Both the position numbers and the translations under genes were made by a program. A stretch of 53,630 nucleotides of DNA from an uncultured Eubacteriales bacterium (GTDB taxonomy: Bacteria > Bacillota > Clostridia > Oscillospirales > Acutalibacteraceae). The notes under the pieces are model-generated. The model saw only the letters and a program-made list of their open reading frames with translations, was not told the origin of the DNA and did not search any database. The stretch is from positions 1-53,630 of the forward strand of contig CASGAS010000007.1 in NCBI GenBank assembly GCA_949299505.1. The letters are read 5' to 3'. Positions 53,602-53,630 of the stretch are shown one piece after another. Each line of letters begins with the position of its first letter. Position 1 is the stretch's first letter.

Positions 53602-53630
53602 GATGGCCGGCAACAAGGGGGACAGGAAAG

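Larger units (their letters stand above)
51481..53630 (-). mobile_element. Right end of a phage-like element inserted in dpaA
   Basis: From the dpaA break to the window edge all genes are phage-type, on one strand and overlapping by ATGA-like junctions: DNA methyltransferase, DUF4406, RecU-like protein and a truncated small gene. No integrase is visible in the 2.1 kb seen. The exact junction is within about 51478-51484. The element's extent and other end lie outside the window. Confidence 0.8.

Overview
The window looks like a chromosomal segment of a GC-rich, spore-forming Clostridia bacterium, most like an Oscillospiraceae/Ruminococcaceae-type gut Firmicute. The basis is AGGAGG-type ribosome binding sites, sigma-A promoters close to TTGACA-17-TATAAT, a glmS ribozyme, a leucine T-box, an efp/CD1247-type gene pair, ppdK, and dipicolinate synthase genes (dpaA remnant, dpaB) that imply sporulation. 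No rRNA, tRNA or CRISPR array was seen.

Layout. 1-4.9 kb: end of a DUF1934 gene, argS, a Dabb protein, a Fur-type regulator with a cation permease behind a Fur-box palindrome, and a zinc-ribbon membrane protein. 5-9.5 kb: glmS (minus) under a glmS ribozyme, a membrane protein and a condensation-type acyltransferase. 9.5-13.5 kb: a leucine operon (T-box, leuA, a trans-aconitate-methyltransferase-like gene, leuB) in which leuA is broken by a 47-bp tandem duplication. 13.5-19.1 kb: a small membrane protein between two near-identical terminators, a Na/Pi-cotransporter-PhoU fusion, and secA. 19.3-24.2 kb: an unusual operon of two SCP2-like proteins bracketing a class III aminotransferase and a split transketolase. 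24.2-34.3 kb: a secreted protein, an ABC exporter pair, rlmD, a 47-residue acidic mini-protein, a lipoprotein and ppdK. 34.3-38.5 kb: a roughly 4-kb accessory island (AAA+ ATPase, CX5R phosphatase, unknown protein) bounded by 74-bp direct repeats that copy the 3' end and terminator of ppdK. 38.5-50.4 kb: ahcY, a DUF4474 lipoprotein, an HD nucleotidase, rpsU, a YqeG phosphatase, an M24 peptidase, efp, a zinc-ribbon protein, an M23/LysM/G5 peptidase, and a MacB-like ABC system. 50.7-53.6 kb: dpaB preceded by only the C-terminal part of dpaA; the rest of dpaA is replaced by phage genes (RecU-like, DUF4406, DNA methyltransferase) that run to the window edge.

The most noteworthy points are the phage-like element splitting dpaA (compare the sigK-skin and spoVFB interruptions of other spore formers), the repeat-bounded island behind ppdK, the SCP2/aminotransferase/transketolase operon, the frameshifting duplication in leuA, and a methyltransferase of the 3-isopropylmalate-methylating type inside the leucine operon. 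Functions are assigned from motifs and family memory; no database search was run.
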